64,000 nucleotides of DNA from an uncultured Prevotellaceae bacterium (GCA_900319235.1 ONNR01000002.1:1-64000); one strand, 5' to 3'. Positions 33,188 to 41,912 are shown, counted from the stretch's first letter. Made by a program: numbers and translations. Notes: generated from the letters alone by a model not told the origin.

Positions 33188-34312
33188 TTAGTCTTTGATG
33201 AACTTGTAGATTGTTGTGCTCCGGAAGGTTTCGCCAGGTCGCAGCAGGGTGCTGGGCCAGTGTGGCTGGTTGGGCGAGTCGGGGAAATGCATGGTCTCAA
33301 AGCAGATGGCATTGCGACGGATGTAGGGTTTACCCTCCTTGCCGATAAGGTTGCCCTTATGCCCATTGGCCGTGTAGATCTGCATAGCAGGCTCAGTGGT
33401 ATAGACTTCCATGGTGAGTTCGGTTTCATTGTCGTGAACCCATGCGACGGGAGCGCGGAGCAATGCTTCGTCACTGCATTTGTTACCACAGCATCCTCCT
33501 CCGCATTTGTCCTGATGATGACGCAGATAGTTTCGCAACTGATAGCAGTGGTCGTAACCGCCCGTCACACCGAGTTGGAAGTTGTCATCATCTATGCGGT
33601 AGCCAATGGCTAAAGGCTCATTGAAGTCGAATGGTGTGCCTGCAACAGCACCGAGTTTGCCATAGACGCGTTTGTTCTCGTCATACAGGGCAATACTATC
33701 GCTATCAATCCAGAGCGCTTCATCGAGAATGTCGCTGCCCAGATCACCCGAGAGGTTGAAGAACGAGTGATTGCAGGGATTCAAGACAGTCGGCTTGGTA
33801 GTTGTGGCCCGATAGTCGATGCGAAGGGCATCAGACAGTAGGGTGTAGGTTACGTCGAGGGTGAGTTCGCCAGGGAAGCCATTCTCGCCGTCGGGCGAAA
33901 CATAGCGCATAGTCACAGTGGTGTCGGTCGTGGCGGTGATATTCCAGAAACGACCACCAAAGTTTGGGTTGCCGCCGTGTCCACAGTCGCCGCTGCCCTG
34001 TTTTTGCAGTTCGTAGGTGTGTCCGTCGATCTCAAGATGTCCACCGATGATGCGCCCGATGTAACGACCCACGACGGCACCAAAGTTTTGGCGTGTATCG
34101 ACATAATCGTTCAGTTTGTCATAGCCGAGCACTACATCTATGCCAAAAGGTTTAAGGCTGACGATGCGAGCACCGTAGTTGATGGCTGTCATCTCGATGC
34201 CCGTGGCAGGATGGCGAAGGGTTACTGGCTTGATTGCATCCTGAGCTAGGACGATAGAGGTTCCAGCCAGTAGGCAGATGCTTACCAAGAATAGACGAAG
34301 GGAAGAAAACAT
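33188..34312 (-). CDS. galM: Secreted aldose 1-epimerase (galactose mutarotase) with cysteine-rich insertion
   Basis: Mutarotase of 374 residues that interconverts alpha and beta anomers of sugars. A signal peptide (cleavage after VLAQ, residue about 24) places it in the periplasm. Family motifs are YGARIVSLKPFG, QNFGAVVGRYIGRI, the His motif NPCNHSFFNLSG, and the C-terminal catalytic Glu in CFETMHFPDSPNQPHWPST. Oddly, between GGYDHCYQLRNY and MEVYTTEP, a loop carries HHQDKCGGGCCGNKC: two His and four Cys in 15 residues. This is not part of the standard fold as I know it. It precedes the AEC transporter gene and follows the PepD-like gene after 41 bp. Confidence 0.88.
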   Translation of the reverse strand: MFSSLRLFLVSICLLAGTSIVLAQDAIKPVTLRHPATGIEMTAINYGARIVSLKPFGIDVVLGYDKLNDYVDTRQNFGAVVGRYIGRIIGGHLEIDGHTYELQKQGSGDCGHGGNPNFGGRFWNITATTDTTVTMRYVSPDGENGFPGELTLDVTYTLLSDALRIDYRATTTKPTVLNPCNHSFFNLSGDLGSDILDEALWIDSDSIALYDENKRVYGKLGAVAGTPFDFNEPLAIGYRIDDDNFQLGVTGGYDHCYQLRNYLRHHQDKCGGGCCGNKCSDEALLRAPVAWVHDNETELTMEVYTTEPAMQIYTANGHKGNLIGKEGKPYIRRNAICFETMHFPDSPNQPHWPSTLLRPGETFRSTTIYKFIKD

Positions 34313-34314
34313 AT

Positions 34315-34370
34315 TTAATTAACAATTAATAATTAACAATTAACAATTGGCTATTAGCAATTAGTAATTT
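34315..34370. repeat. AATTAACAATTA-type AT-rich repeat
   Basis: Short near-tandem copies of AATTAACAATTA fill the gap between the galM-like and PepD-like genes. The last codons of the PepD-like gene (ITNC and stop) fall inside it. Similar stretches occur at 58014-58050 and 62996-63037. Confidence 0.65.
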
Positions 34371-35028
34371 CTGCACCGCTGACCTCCAGTATCTGACGTA
34401 TCTTGGAGGCAAGGAGGTTCAGGTCATATTCCTTGATACTGTGGCAGACATTCATGATTTCGAAGCATGAAGTAGAATGGTTCATCTTCACGCAGCCGAT
34501 GTTGTTACTCGTCATGGCTGTGCCGATGATGTCGGCACGCATCTCAAGGGGACCTGTTGGGATGCCGTTTATATCGGCGAGGAGGCATCGCGTCGATATT
34601 TCGTCGATGATATTGCCGTGCCATACGGCTTTGTCGAGCAGCACCTCGGCATCTGGGTCTGTGACGCCATATTGTGCCTGCAATGCACAGGATCCTTGAA
34701 TCATGATGTCCTTGAAATCCTGCTCCATTTCGGAAGGAATAGCTACAAGGGCTTCAGCATTTGCAGGTATCGTGTTGGCTGTATCGCCGCCTTCAAAGCG
34801 AACTAGATAGAGTGCTATGTGCTGGTGCTGGATGCATACTTGAAGTATGTTTGCTAAGACCTTGATGCAATTGGCTCGCTGTTTGACGATATCGACTTCG
34901 GCATCGCCTCCCAGTCCGCCGATAACGCGTACCTTATAATATATATAGTCCTTCGGTGCACGTATCTCGTGATAGGGAAGGCGTGCGTGTAGTATAATTT
35001 GTCCGTTGATATGATTCTGTGTGTTCAT
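34354..35028 (-). CDS. Orphan PepD (M20C) lid/dimerisation domain protein
   Basis: Protein of 224 residues that aligns only with the central lid domain of aminoacyl-histidine dipeptidase PepD (about residues 205-400 of the E. coli enzyme). Matching segments are VRVIGGLGGDAEVDIVKQRANCIKVLANIL (PepD has GLKGGHSG there, so its His is lost), FEGGDTANTIPANAEALVAIP and EMRADIIGTAMTSNNIGCVKM. The two metal-binding lobes, including all zinc ligands, are absent at both ends, so peptidase activity is not expected. The C-terminus (ITNC-stop) is encoded by an AT-rich intergenic repeat, suggesting truncation there. An intact frame and a consensus promoter suggest it is still expressed. Role unknown: gene remnant or a dimerisation partner. 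Confidence 0.7.
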   Translation of the reverse strand: MNTQNHINGQIILHARLPYHEIRAPKDYIYYKVRVIGGLGGDAEVDIVKQRANCIKVLANILQVCIQHQHIALYLVRFEGGDTANTIPANAEALVAIPSEMEQDFKDIMIQGSCALQAQYGVTDPDAEVLLDKAVWHGNIIDEISTRCLLADINGIPTGPLEMRADIIGTAMTSNNIGCVKMNHSTSCFEIMNVCHSIKEYDLNLLASKIRQILEVSGAEITNC

Positions 35029-35047
35029 TTTCTTCAGTTTTATGGGG

Positions 35048-35079
35048 CAAAGATAGGGTTATTTTTTATAAAAAACAAA
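35048..35079 (-). promoter_or_regulatory. Promoter of the PepD-like/galM/AEC genes
   Basis: On the minus strand: TTTG (35076-35079), 20 bp, TATCTTTG (35048-35055), 19 bp before the start codon. Confidence 0.75.
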
Positions 35080-35094
35080 AATCGATGCCAATTT

Positions 35095-35126
35095 ATTGCT
35101 TTTGACGAAATATTTGTGTATCTTTG
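35095..35126 (+). promoter_or_regulatory. Promoter of the LacX-like epimerase gene
   Basis: TATCTTTG (35119-35126) with ATTG (35095-35098) 20 bp upstream, one mismatch from the -33 consensus. It is divergent from the promoter at 35048-35079. Confidence 0.6.
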
Positions 35127-35152
35127 CCGCAGAAATACTAATATTAGAACTT

Positions 35153-36124
35153 ATGAAAAACATTACAAATGGAATTGTCACCATTCAGGTGGCTGAGCAT
35201 GGCGCGGAATTGTCATCGCTCGTTTTGAATGCTACAGGACGTGAATATCTTTGGCAGGCTGATCCCTCTTTCTGGAAACGTCATTCGCCAGTTCTTTTCC
35301 CTATCGTCGGTTCGGTTTGGAACGGCGAATATCGCAGCGCAGGTCCTGGTGCCGCATCCGATGCTGTGCCACAGACTTACAAGTTAGGTCAGCATGGTTT
35401 TGCTCGTGATATGGACTTTACGCTTCTCAGCGATGCTCCTGATGCCGATGGCAATCCTCATCTGATGTTCGTGCTGGAGTCGAATGAAGAGACCTTGAAG
35501 AAGTATCCTTATGCTTTCCGCCTTGAGATAGGTTATCGATTGGTAGGACGTGCAGTCGAAGTGATTTGGCGTGTTATCAATCCAGACAAAGAGAACGAAC
35601 TGAAATTCCAAATCGGGGCTCATCCCGCATTCTATTGGCCGTTGCTGAGCAATGAAGATGTGGCCGCAGGGGTCGCAAGGCTGAACGAAGTGTTGGCTCA
35701 GAGTACGGCGCGCGGCTTTTTCAAACTTGGCAACGAAGCGGCTACCTTGCAAAAGAGTGTTATCACTGAGAAGGGATGTGTTGATTCGGCACAAAGCGCT
35801 ACGATCAAGACAGAAGATGGCGGCTATTTGTCTCTCTCTACTTCCTCCTTCGACCGTGATGCACTCATCTTCGAGCATAGCCAGACACCCAATGTGACGT
35901 TGTGCGACAACGATCGTAAACCTTATCTTACGCTCAAGAGCAAGGCTCCGCTTATGGGACTTTGGTCGCCTCCGGGAAAGAATGCTCCATTCGTCTGCAT
36001 CGAACCTTGGTACGGACGTTGCGACCGTGTGCATTATGACGGCACGTACGAGGAGAAGGATTGGATCCAGACTCTTGCCCCAGCCGCTACCTTCGAGGCC
36101 CGCTATCAGATTGTGATTGAATAA
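35153..36124 (+). CDS. Aldose 1-epimerase-family protein (LacX-like)
   Basis: Cytoplasmic galactose-mutarotase-fold protein of 323 residues. The start at 35153 follows the promoter; an upstream in-frame ATG (35096) lies inside promoter DNA. ITNGIVTIQVAEHGAELSSLVLNATGREYLWQAD, HGFARDMDF and IGAHPAFYWPL match the LacX/YeaD side of the family, which acts on hexoses or hexose phosphates. No signal peptide is present, unlike the secreted epimerase nearby. The exact sugar is unknown. It ends at a bidirectional terminator. Confidence 0.85.
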   Translation: MKNITNGIVTIQVAEHGAELSSLVLNATGREYLWQADPSFWKRHSPVLFPIVGSVWNGEYRSAGPGAASDAVPQTYKLGQHGFARDMDFTLLSDAPDADGNPHLMFVLESNEETLKKYPYAFRLEIGYRLVGRAVEVIWRVINPDKENELKFQIGAHPAFYWPLLSNEDVAAGVARLNEVLAQSTARGFFKLGNEAATLQKSVITEKGCVDSAQSATIKTEDGGYLSLSTSSFDRDALIFEHSQTPNVTLCDNDRKPYLTLKSKAPLMGLWSPPGKNAPFVCIEPWYGRCDRVHYDGTYEEKDWIQTLAPAATFEARYQIVIE

Positions 36125-36193
36125 ATCTCAAAATAGTGTATTTTAGCCTCGTAAAAAATCTCAAAAAGGTGCGAGCATAATAATATAAATGAC

Positions 36194-36222
36194 AAAGGCA
36201 ACTCATTATTCGAGTTGCCTTT
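36194..36222. terminator. Bidirectional terminator
   Basis: A perfect 11-bp stem (AAAGGCAACTC at 36194-36204, complement at 36212-36222) lies between convergent genes. Confidence 0.8.
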
Positions 36223-36250
36223 GCCATTAATTTATAATCTTAACGCGAGT

Positions 36251-37915
36251 TTATAGCAGGAAAAGCAAGAGCACCTGAATGATTACGACGCGAAGGAACA
36301 TGCCGAGCGGATAGACCGTAGCGTAGCTGACAGCCGGAGCATCGCCCTCGACACTGTCGTTGGCATAAGTGAGAGCCATCGGGTTCGCCATGCTGCCACA
36401 AAGTGTTCCATAGATGGTACCCAGGTCCATCTTGCCCCATTTGAGACACCAGAAAGCGATGAGTAATACAGGGATTACTGTGATGAGGAAGCCCAGGAAG
36501 ATCCAGAGTGCGCCTTCGGGACGAAGCATCGTGCTGATAAAGTCGGGGCCGGAGTCAAGACCGAGGCAGGCAAGATAGAGAGATAGACCTACACCGCGCA
36601 ACATCAAGTTGGCCGAGCGGGTGGTATAGGTGCGCAGATGCAGTCGCGAGCCATATGCTCCCATTAGGATACCCGCAATGATGGGACCACCTGCTAGACC
36701 GAGACGAACTGGAAGGTTGACACCAGGTACGAAGATGGGGATGCTGCCCAACATCAAGCCGAGGGTGATACCCACGAAGATTGAAGCCAGGTTAGGATCC
36801 TTGAGCGACTGGTTGGCATTGCCGAGTTCGGATTCTGCTTTTGCTATGTCTTCGGCACGACCCACTACAGTGAGACGGTCGCCATATTGCAGCACCAGGT
36901 TAGGAGTGGCAAGCAGGTTGAGGCCCATACGTCCCACACGGCTCACATTAAGTTTGTAACGGTTATGGAGACGCAGCGAACCCAATTTGCGTCCATTGAT
37001 CGAGCTCTGCGTGATGATGATCTTCTTCGAAATGAGTTGCCCGTCGAGGTGGTCCCAATCGACATCCTTGCGGTTCCAGTCCTGGCTCTTATCCTGAAGA
37101 CCAAAGAGCACGGTGAGCTGCGGAATATACTGCTCCTCGGTGACCACCATCAGTCGGTCGTTGGCTTGAAGGCTTGTTTCACCGACAGGAGTCACCGTCG
37201 TGTCGGCATCGCGCCAGATGCGCGAGATGATGAACTTGGCATGTGTCAGGTTCACGATATCCTTCACTTTCTGGTCGAAAAGGGCAGGGTTCTTGAGTTG
37301 GAACGTAGCAAAGTAAGGTTCCTTGCCGTCGTCCTGGGGTGGATGGTTGGCCAGTTGTGCAATACGCAGTTTGTTGAGGAATGCCATGGCTAGGATGACA
37401 CCAACCACACCCAAAGGGTAGGTGACAGCACAACCTAAGGCAGAACTGCGCGAGTCGATACCGAGCTGGTCGAGTGTCTGTTGGGCTGCTGCAAGAGCGG
37501 GTGTGTTGGTGACAGCACCACTCAGGATGCCTGCCATATCGGCTATCGGCACGCTGCAAGCGTAGGCCAAACCAAATGCCATCGCTGTACCCAGCATGAC
37601 GTTGACGGTACTGATGGCGTTGAGCCGGATGCCTTCGCCCTTGAATGTCGCGAAGAAACCTGGGCCGACTTGTAGGCCGACCTCATAGACAAAGATTACC
37701 AGTCCGAAGCTTTGAGCAAACTTCAGCATCTGCGGGTCGATGGCGAAGCCGAAACTTCCGGCCATGATACCTACAAAGAAGACGAAGGTGGCGCCCAATG
37801 AAATGCCAGCCACCCTGATCTTGCCCAGGGCGGTGCCCAAAGCAATGATACAGGCCAGCACTACGGTTGCTTGAATAGGCGAATGAAGTACCAAAAGCTC
37901 GTTGAGCCAGTTCAT
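36251..37915 (-). CDS. AspT/YidE-family transporter with twin TrkA-C domains
   Basis: Integral membrane transporter of 554 residues with the duplicated AspT/YidE layout. About five N-terminal helices (LGTALGKIRVAGISLGATFVFFVGIMAG) are followed by two RCK_C/TrkA-C cytoplasmic domains around residues 200-370 and about five C-terminal helices (SIFVGITLGLMLGSIPI onward, GPDFISTMLRPEG). AspT members exchange aspartate for alanine, but YidE/YbjL types have no known substrate; this gene is of the latter kind. TrkA-C domains usually bind small regulatory ligands. It lies downstream of the acyl-CoA dehydrogenase operon, behind a large palindromic terminator. Confidence 0.87.
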   Translation of the reverse strand: MNWLNELLVLHSPIQATVVLACIIALGTALGKIRVAGISLGATFVFFVGIMAGSFGFAIDPQMLKFAQSFGLVIFVYEVGLQVGPGFFATFKGEGIRLNAISTVNVMLGTAMAFGLAYACSVPIADMAGILSGAVTNTPALAAAQQTLDQLGIDSRSSALGCAVTYPLGVVGVILAMAFLNKLRIAQLANHPPQDDGKEPYFATFQLKNPALFDQKVKDIVNLTHAKFIISRIWRDADTTVTPVGETSLQANDRLMVVTEEQYIPQLTVLFGLQDKSQDWNRKDVDWDHLDGQLISKKIIITQSSINGRKLGSLRLHNRYKLNVSRVGRMGLNLLATPNLVLQYGDRLTVVGRAEDIAKAESELGNANQSLKDPNLASIFVGITLGLMLGSIPIFVPGVNLPVRLGLAGGPIIAGILMGAYGSRLHLRTYTTRSANLMLRGVGLSLYLACLGLDSGPDFISTMLRPEGALWIFLGFLITVIPVLLIAFWCLKWGKMDLGTIYGTLCGSMANPMALTYANDSVEGDAPAVSYATVYPLGMFLRVVIIQVLLLFLL

Positions 37916-37935
37916 GCTATTAGTTTTAAAGGGAA

Positions 37936-37992
37936 TGGTCGCTTCACTCTAAAATCTTACTATAAAATAAGAGATTTTGAGCGAAGCGACCA
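37936..37992 (-). terminator. Long imperfect palindrome after the acyl-CoA dehydrogenase gene
   Basis: TGGTCGCTTC (37936-37945) pairs with GAAGCGACCA (37983-37992). An inner AAAATCT-type repeat continues the stem almost to the apex. It lies between two co-directional genes and probably ends the etf operon. Confidence 0.65.
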
Positions 37993-38002
37993 CTTTTGTC
38001 AA

Positions 38003-39715
38003 TTACTTGCGATAGTTGTCGAGGTCGGCAGGCTGAGCGTCGGCAACGAAGTCGGCGTGCTTCTCTACCTCAGCAGCAGCGTAGCGTACATAGACCTTGG
38101 CGCTCTTCTCGAAGAGGTCGGGGCACTGAGTGGCGTTGCGGAGGATGAGGATGCTCATCACGGTATCAGCAGCCATCTCGTAGAGGTGACGTGAGCAGAA
38201 ATCCTTGAACTCGTCGTCTTTCAGGTCAACGACCTTGGCAACGGCGGCATTGTACTTCTCAGCCATCTTTACGACACGCTCCTTGAGGCCAGCATACTGC
38301 TCGGCAATCTCTGTCTCGGCAAGAAGGTCGTTGATGACTTCACCGTAGAAACCATTGGTGACATAGCGGATGGCAGCAACGGTCTGGAGCTGGGTGGTAC
38401 CCTCGTAGATTGAAGTGATGCGAGCATCGCGATATAGACGCTGGCAGGCATACTCGAGCATGAAGCCCGAACCACCGTGAATCTGAATGCAGTCGTAAGA
38501 GTTCTGGTTGGCATACTCTGAGTTCATGCCCTTGGCCAGAGGCGTGAAGCTGTCGGCGAGCTTGCTGTACTTCTTGAGTTCCTTCTTCTCCTCGGGAGAG
38601 AGTTTGCGCTCACGCTCGATGTCTTCGAGGCACTTGTAGATGTCAACGTAGCGGGCTGTCTGGTAGAGCAGTGCGCGACCGGCGTCGAGCTTGGCCTTCA
38701 TGATGGCAAGCATGTCGTAGACAGCAGGGAAGTTGATGATTTCCTTGCCGAACTGACGGCGATCCTTGGCATAAGCCAGACCTTCTTCGTAGGCGGCGGC
38801 CGAGATGCCGACCGACTGTGCGGCAATGCCGAGGCGTGCGCCGTTCATCAGTGCCATGACGTACTTGATGAGGCCCAGTTTGCGGCTTCCGCAAAGTTCG
38901 GCGTGTGCATTCTTATACACCAACTCGCAGGTTGGAGAACCATGGATGCCGAGCTTGTTCTCGATGCGGCGAACGTTTACGCCACCCTGGCGCTTGTCGT
39001 AGATGAACATCGAAAGACCGCGGCCGTCCTTGGTGCCTTCCTCCGAACGTGCCAGCACGAGGTGGATATCGGAGTCACCATTGGTGATGAATCGCTTGCA
39101 GCCATTGAGCAGCCAGCAGTTGTCTTCTTCACTCCAGGTAGCCTTGAGCATGACGCTCTGCAGGTCGGAGCCGGCATCTGGCTCGGTAAGGTCCATCGAC
39201 ATGGTCTCACCGGCACATACGCGTGGAACGAAGCGTTGGCGCTGGTCTTCGTCACCGAACTCATAAAGGGTCTCGATGCAGTCCTGCAGCGACCAGATGT
39301 TCTCGAAGCCGGCATCGGCCGATGCAATCATCTCGTTGATGATGGTGTAGGCGGTGCTGGGGAGGTTGAGGCCACCGTAACGACGTGGCATGGTGACTCC
39401 ACAGAGACCTGCCTTGACGGTAGCGTCAAGGTTTTCGTAGGTCTTCGAAGCGTAGCGCACGCGACCGTTCTCACAATGAGGACCTTCGGCATCGACAGCT
39501 TCGGCATTGGGTGCAATGATGTTAGCGCAGATGTCGCCCGTGAGTTCGCAGACGCGATCGTAGGAATCGAGGGCATCCTCAAAGTCCTGGGGAGCATAGT
39601 CGTAGGCATCCTTGTTGGCAAAGTTGCGCTCCTTGAGCTCAACGATGCGCTTCATCAGCGGATTATTCTCAAGCTCGAACTTCAGTTCGGGATGATCAGT
39701 ATAGAAATTTGCCAT
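38003..39715 (-). CDS. Acyl-CoA dehydrogenase
   Basis: FAD-dependent acyl-CoA dehydrogenase of 570 residues. The N- and middle domains have the usual fold (CGVTMPRRYGG; MSMDLTEPDAGSDLQSV; KRFITNGD). YEGTTQLQ contains the conserved catalytic-base region. It exceeds the typical 380 residues through a C-terminal helical extension (residues about 470-570), as in the long Bacteroidetes enzymes. It passes electrons to ETF; etfB and etfA are encoded upstream in the same operon, with a small membrane protein between. In anaerobes this set may work with butyryl- or crotonyl-type substrates; the chain length is not determinable. Confidence 0.92.
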   Translation of the reverse strand: MANFYTDHPELKFELENNPLMKRIVELKERNFANKDAYDYAPQDFEDALDSYDRVCELTGDICANIIAPNAEAVDAEGPHCENGRVRYASKTYENLDATVKAGLCGVTMPRRYGGLNLPSTAYTIINEMIASADAGFENIWSLQDCIETLYEFGDEDQRQRFVPRVCAGETMSMDLTEPDAGSDLQSVMLKATWSEEDNCWLLNGCKRFITNGDSDIHLVLARSEEGTKDGRGLSMFIYDKRQGGVNVRRIENKLGIHGSPTCELVYKNAHAELCGSRKLGLIKYVMALMNGARLGIAAQSVGISAAAYEEGLAYAKDRRQFGKEIINFPAVYDMLAIMKAKLDAGRALLYQTARYVDIYKCLEDIERERKLSPEEKKELKKYSKLADSFTPLAKGMNSEYANQNSYDCIQIHGGSGFMLEYACQRLYRDARITSIYEGTTQLQTVAAIRYVTNGFYGEVINDLLAETEIAEQYAGLKERVVKMAEKYNAAVAKVVDLKDDEFKDFCSRHLYEMAADTVMSILILRNATQCPDLFEKSAKVYVRYAAAEVEKHADFVADAQPADLDNYRK

Positions 39716-39721
39716 AATTCC

Positions 39722-39898
39722 TTATTTGTTTTCGTGATTTTTCTTATAGATTCTTCCACCGATGCGGCTGCCGAACCATGCAGAACACAGAACAGCCAGA
39801 ACATTCCATCCAGCTTTTCCTTCTGGACTGCCTGTTAAATAACTGGCAACCAGGAAAGCCAAGACAACAACGATGAGTAGATAATCTAATACTTTCAT
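39722..39898 (-). CDS. 58-residue membrane protein in the etf operon
   Basis: Small ORF read directly from the sequence: start MKVLDYLLIV, end RIYKKNHENK. Residues 4-21 form a strong transmembrane helix (LDYLLIVVVLAFLVASY), residues 31-41 a second hydrophobic stretch, and the tail is basic. The start lies 1 bp after the etfA stop, and the stop lies 6 bp before the acyl-CoA dehydrogenase ATG. This packing supports a real gene translationally coupled to its neighbours. Function is unknown; anchoring the ETF/dehydrogenase pair to the membrane is only a guess. Confidence 0.6.
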   Translation of the reverse strand: MKVLDYLLIVVVLAFLVASYLTGSPEGKAGWNVLAVLCSAWFGSRIGGRIYKKNHENK

Positions 39899-39899
39899 C

Positions 39900-40955
39900 T
39901 TATTTAGAATTCTTCTTGTAGTACTTAATCATCTTTGGAATAACCTCCTCGACGGTGCCGTTGATGACGTAGTCGGCGATGGTGTTGATAGGAGCGTTGG
40001 GGTCGTTGTTGATCGAGATGATGATGCCCGACTCCTGCATGCCAGCGATGTGCTGGATCTGACCAGAGATACCGCAGGCGATATAAACCTTCGGACGAAC
40101 GGTGACACCTGTCTGGCCGATCTGACGGTCGTGATCGACGAAACCGGCATCGACGGCAGCACGGCTGGCGCCTACCTCGGCGTGGATTTCCTTGGCAAGG
40201 TCAAAGAGCATATCGAAGTTTTCCTTCGAACCCATGCCGTAACCACCAGAAACGATGATCGAAGCACCCTTGAGGTTGTGCTTGGCCTTCTCGACGTGAC
40301 GGTCGAGGACACGCACTACATATTCAGTCTCGGGAACATACTTGGCAACATCGTGACGAATCACCTCGCCCTTGTAGTTCTCGTCGAGCACTTCCTTCTT
40401 CATCACGCCTTCGCGAACGGTAGCCATCTGTGGACGGTGCTCGGGGTTGACGATGGTGGCAACAATATTACCGCCAAAGGCTGGACGAATCTGGTAGAGT
40501 TTGTTCTCGTAATGCTTAGAGATGGGCTTCATGTTTGCATCAAAGCCAACATTCATGTCGAAATCACCAATCTCAAGCTCAGTGCAGTCGGCGGTGAGGC
40601 CGCTGAAGAGGGCAGAAGAAACGCGAGGACCGAGGTCACGGCCTACTACGTCGGCACCCATCAGGCAGATCTGAGGATCCTCCTCCTTGAAGAGGTTGAC
40701 GAGAATGGCGGTGTGGGGATTGGAAGTGTAGGGGAAGAGACCTGGAGCGTCGAAGACGTGAACACGGTCAACGCCATACTTCATTACCTGGTTCTCGATG
40801 CCATCGAGGCCAGAGCCGGCGCAGACACACTCCAACTGTACGCCAAGAGTATTGGCGAGCTTGCGACCCTTGGTCAGGAGTTCGAGGCTGACGTCCTTGA
40901 CGGTCTTGCCTTCGATTTCGCAATATACAAATACGCTGTTCATACTATTAGCCAA
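39900..40955 (-). CDS. etfA: Electron transfer flavoprotein alpha subunit
   Basis: ETF alpha of 351 residues, carrying the FAD-binding domain. NSVFVYCEIEGKTVKDVSLELLTKGRKLAN opens the nucleotide-binding-like fold. The C-terminal FAD site is marked by IIVSGGYGMGSKENFDM, VGASRAAVDAGF, QIGQTGVTVRPKVYIACGISGQIQHIAGM and SIIISINNDPNAPINTIADY, which are diagnostic. It pairs with EtfB and takes electrons from the acyl-CoA dehydrogenase. It overlaps etfB by 8 bp, so translation is coupled. Confidence 0.96.
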   Translation of the reverse strand: MANSMNSVFVYCEIEGKTVKDVSLELLTKGRKLANTLGVQLECVCAGSGLDGIENQVMKYGVDRVHVFDAPGLFPYTSNPHTAILVNLFKEEDPQICLMGADVVGRDLGPRVSSALFSGLTADCTELEIGDFDMNVGFDANMKPISKHYENKLYQIRPAFGGNIVATIVNPEHRPQMATVREGVMKKEVLDENYKGEVIRHDVAKYVPETEYVVRVLDRHVEKAKHNLKGASIIVSGGYGMGSKENFDMLFDLAKEIHAEVGASRAAVDAGFVDHDRQIGQTGVTVRPKVYIACGISGQIQHIAGMQESGIIISINNDPNAPINTIADYVINGTVEEVIPKMIKYYKKNSK

Positions 40956-41829
40956 TAATCTTATCGTTCAACAATTCTACAATCAGTCCCTCTACGTCGG
41001 CATCGCTGCTGGTGAGGGTCTTGCTCTCCTTGGCCTTGAAGACAATGTTCTTCACGGTCTTCACGTTGGTCGGAGAACCGGTCTTGCCCACCTGCTTCAT
41101 GTCGGCGTCGATGTCGGCAGCACCCCACTGGGTGATGTTGAGGTAAGGCTTGACAGCGATGGCTGCAGCCAATTTCTCAGCCTGTTCGGGAGTGCGCTCA
41201 GCAGGAGCTGTAGCATTCTTATACTTCATGACGCGCTTGGCGTTGCGTGGACGGCAGGGAGCAGCCGAACCATTCACGGTGACAACGAGTGGGAGTGGAG
41301 CCTCAACGGTCTCAACACCACCATCGATGTGCCGCTTGATGACAACCTTCTTGGCTTCTGGGTCAAGGCTAAGGATCTCCTCTGCATAGGTCACCTGGGT
41401 CAGACCAAGTTTCTCGGCCACCTGAGGACCTACCTGTGCCGTGTCGCCGTCGATGGCCTGACGACCACCAAGGATGATGTCAAATCCACCAATCTTCTTG
41501 ATGGCTTGGGCAATGGTGTAAGAGGTAGCAAGGGTATCGGCGCCGCCGAGGCAGCGGTCGGTGATTACATAACCAGCATCAGCGCCACGATAGAGCGCTT
41601 CACGAACCACCTCAGCAGACTTGGGAAGACCCATGGTAACGACCGAAACGGTGGAACCTGGGAACTGCTCCTTAAGGCGAAGCGCCTGCTCGAGTGCATT
41701 GAGGTCATCGGGATTGAAGACTGCAGGAAGGGCAGCACGATTGACGGTTCCTTCGGGAGTCATGGCGTCAGGACCCACGTTGCGGGTGTCTGGTACCTGC
41801 TTGGCAAGTACGATAATCTTTAGTGCCAT
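40948..41829 (-). CDS. etfB: Electron transfer flavoprotein beta subunit
   Basis: ETF beta of 293 residues, first gene of the operon. MALKIIVLAKQVPDTRNVGPDAMTPEGTVNRAALPAVFNPDDLNALEQALRL is the family start; the later ADTLATSYTIAQAI and GRQAIDGDTAQVGPQVAEKLG segments complete the AMP/FAD-binding domain. As a heterodimer with EtfA it shuttles electrons between the dehydrogenase and the quinone pool or another acceptor. A promoter lies at 41913-41943, and the 42-bp palindromic array begins about 150 bp further upstream. Confidence 0.96.
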   Translation of the reverse strand: MALKIIVLAKQVPDTRNVGPDAMTPEGTVNRAALPAVFNPDDLNALEQALRLKEQFPGSTVSVVTMGLPKSAEVVREALYRGADAGYVITDRCLGGADTLATSYTIAQAIKKIGGFDIILGGRQAIDGDTAQVGPQVAEKLGLTQVTYAEEILSLDPEAKKVVIKRHIDGGVETVEAPLPLVVTVNGSAAPCRPRNAKRVMKYKNATAPAERTPEQAEKLAAAIAVKPYLNITQWGAADIDADMKQVGKTGSPTNVKTVKNIVFKAKESKTLTSSDADVEGLIVELLNDKIIG

Positions 41830-41912
41830 AAATTAAATAATGTATATTTAAATTGTTTCTTTGTTGTTTCTTTTTTTTGAATAATGACAACGATTGCTCT
41901 AAATAAACGATG

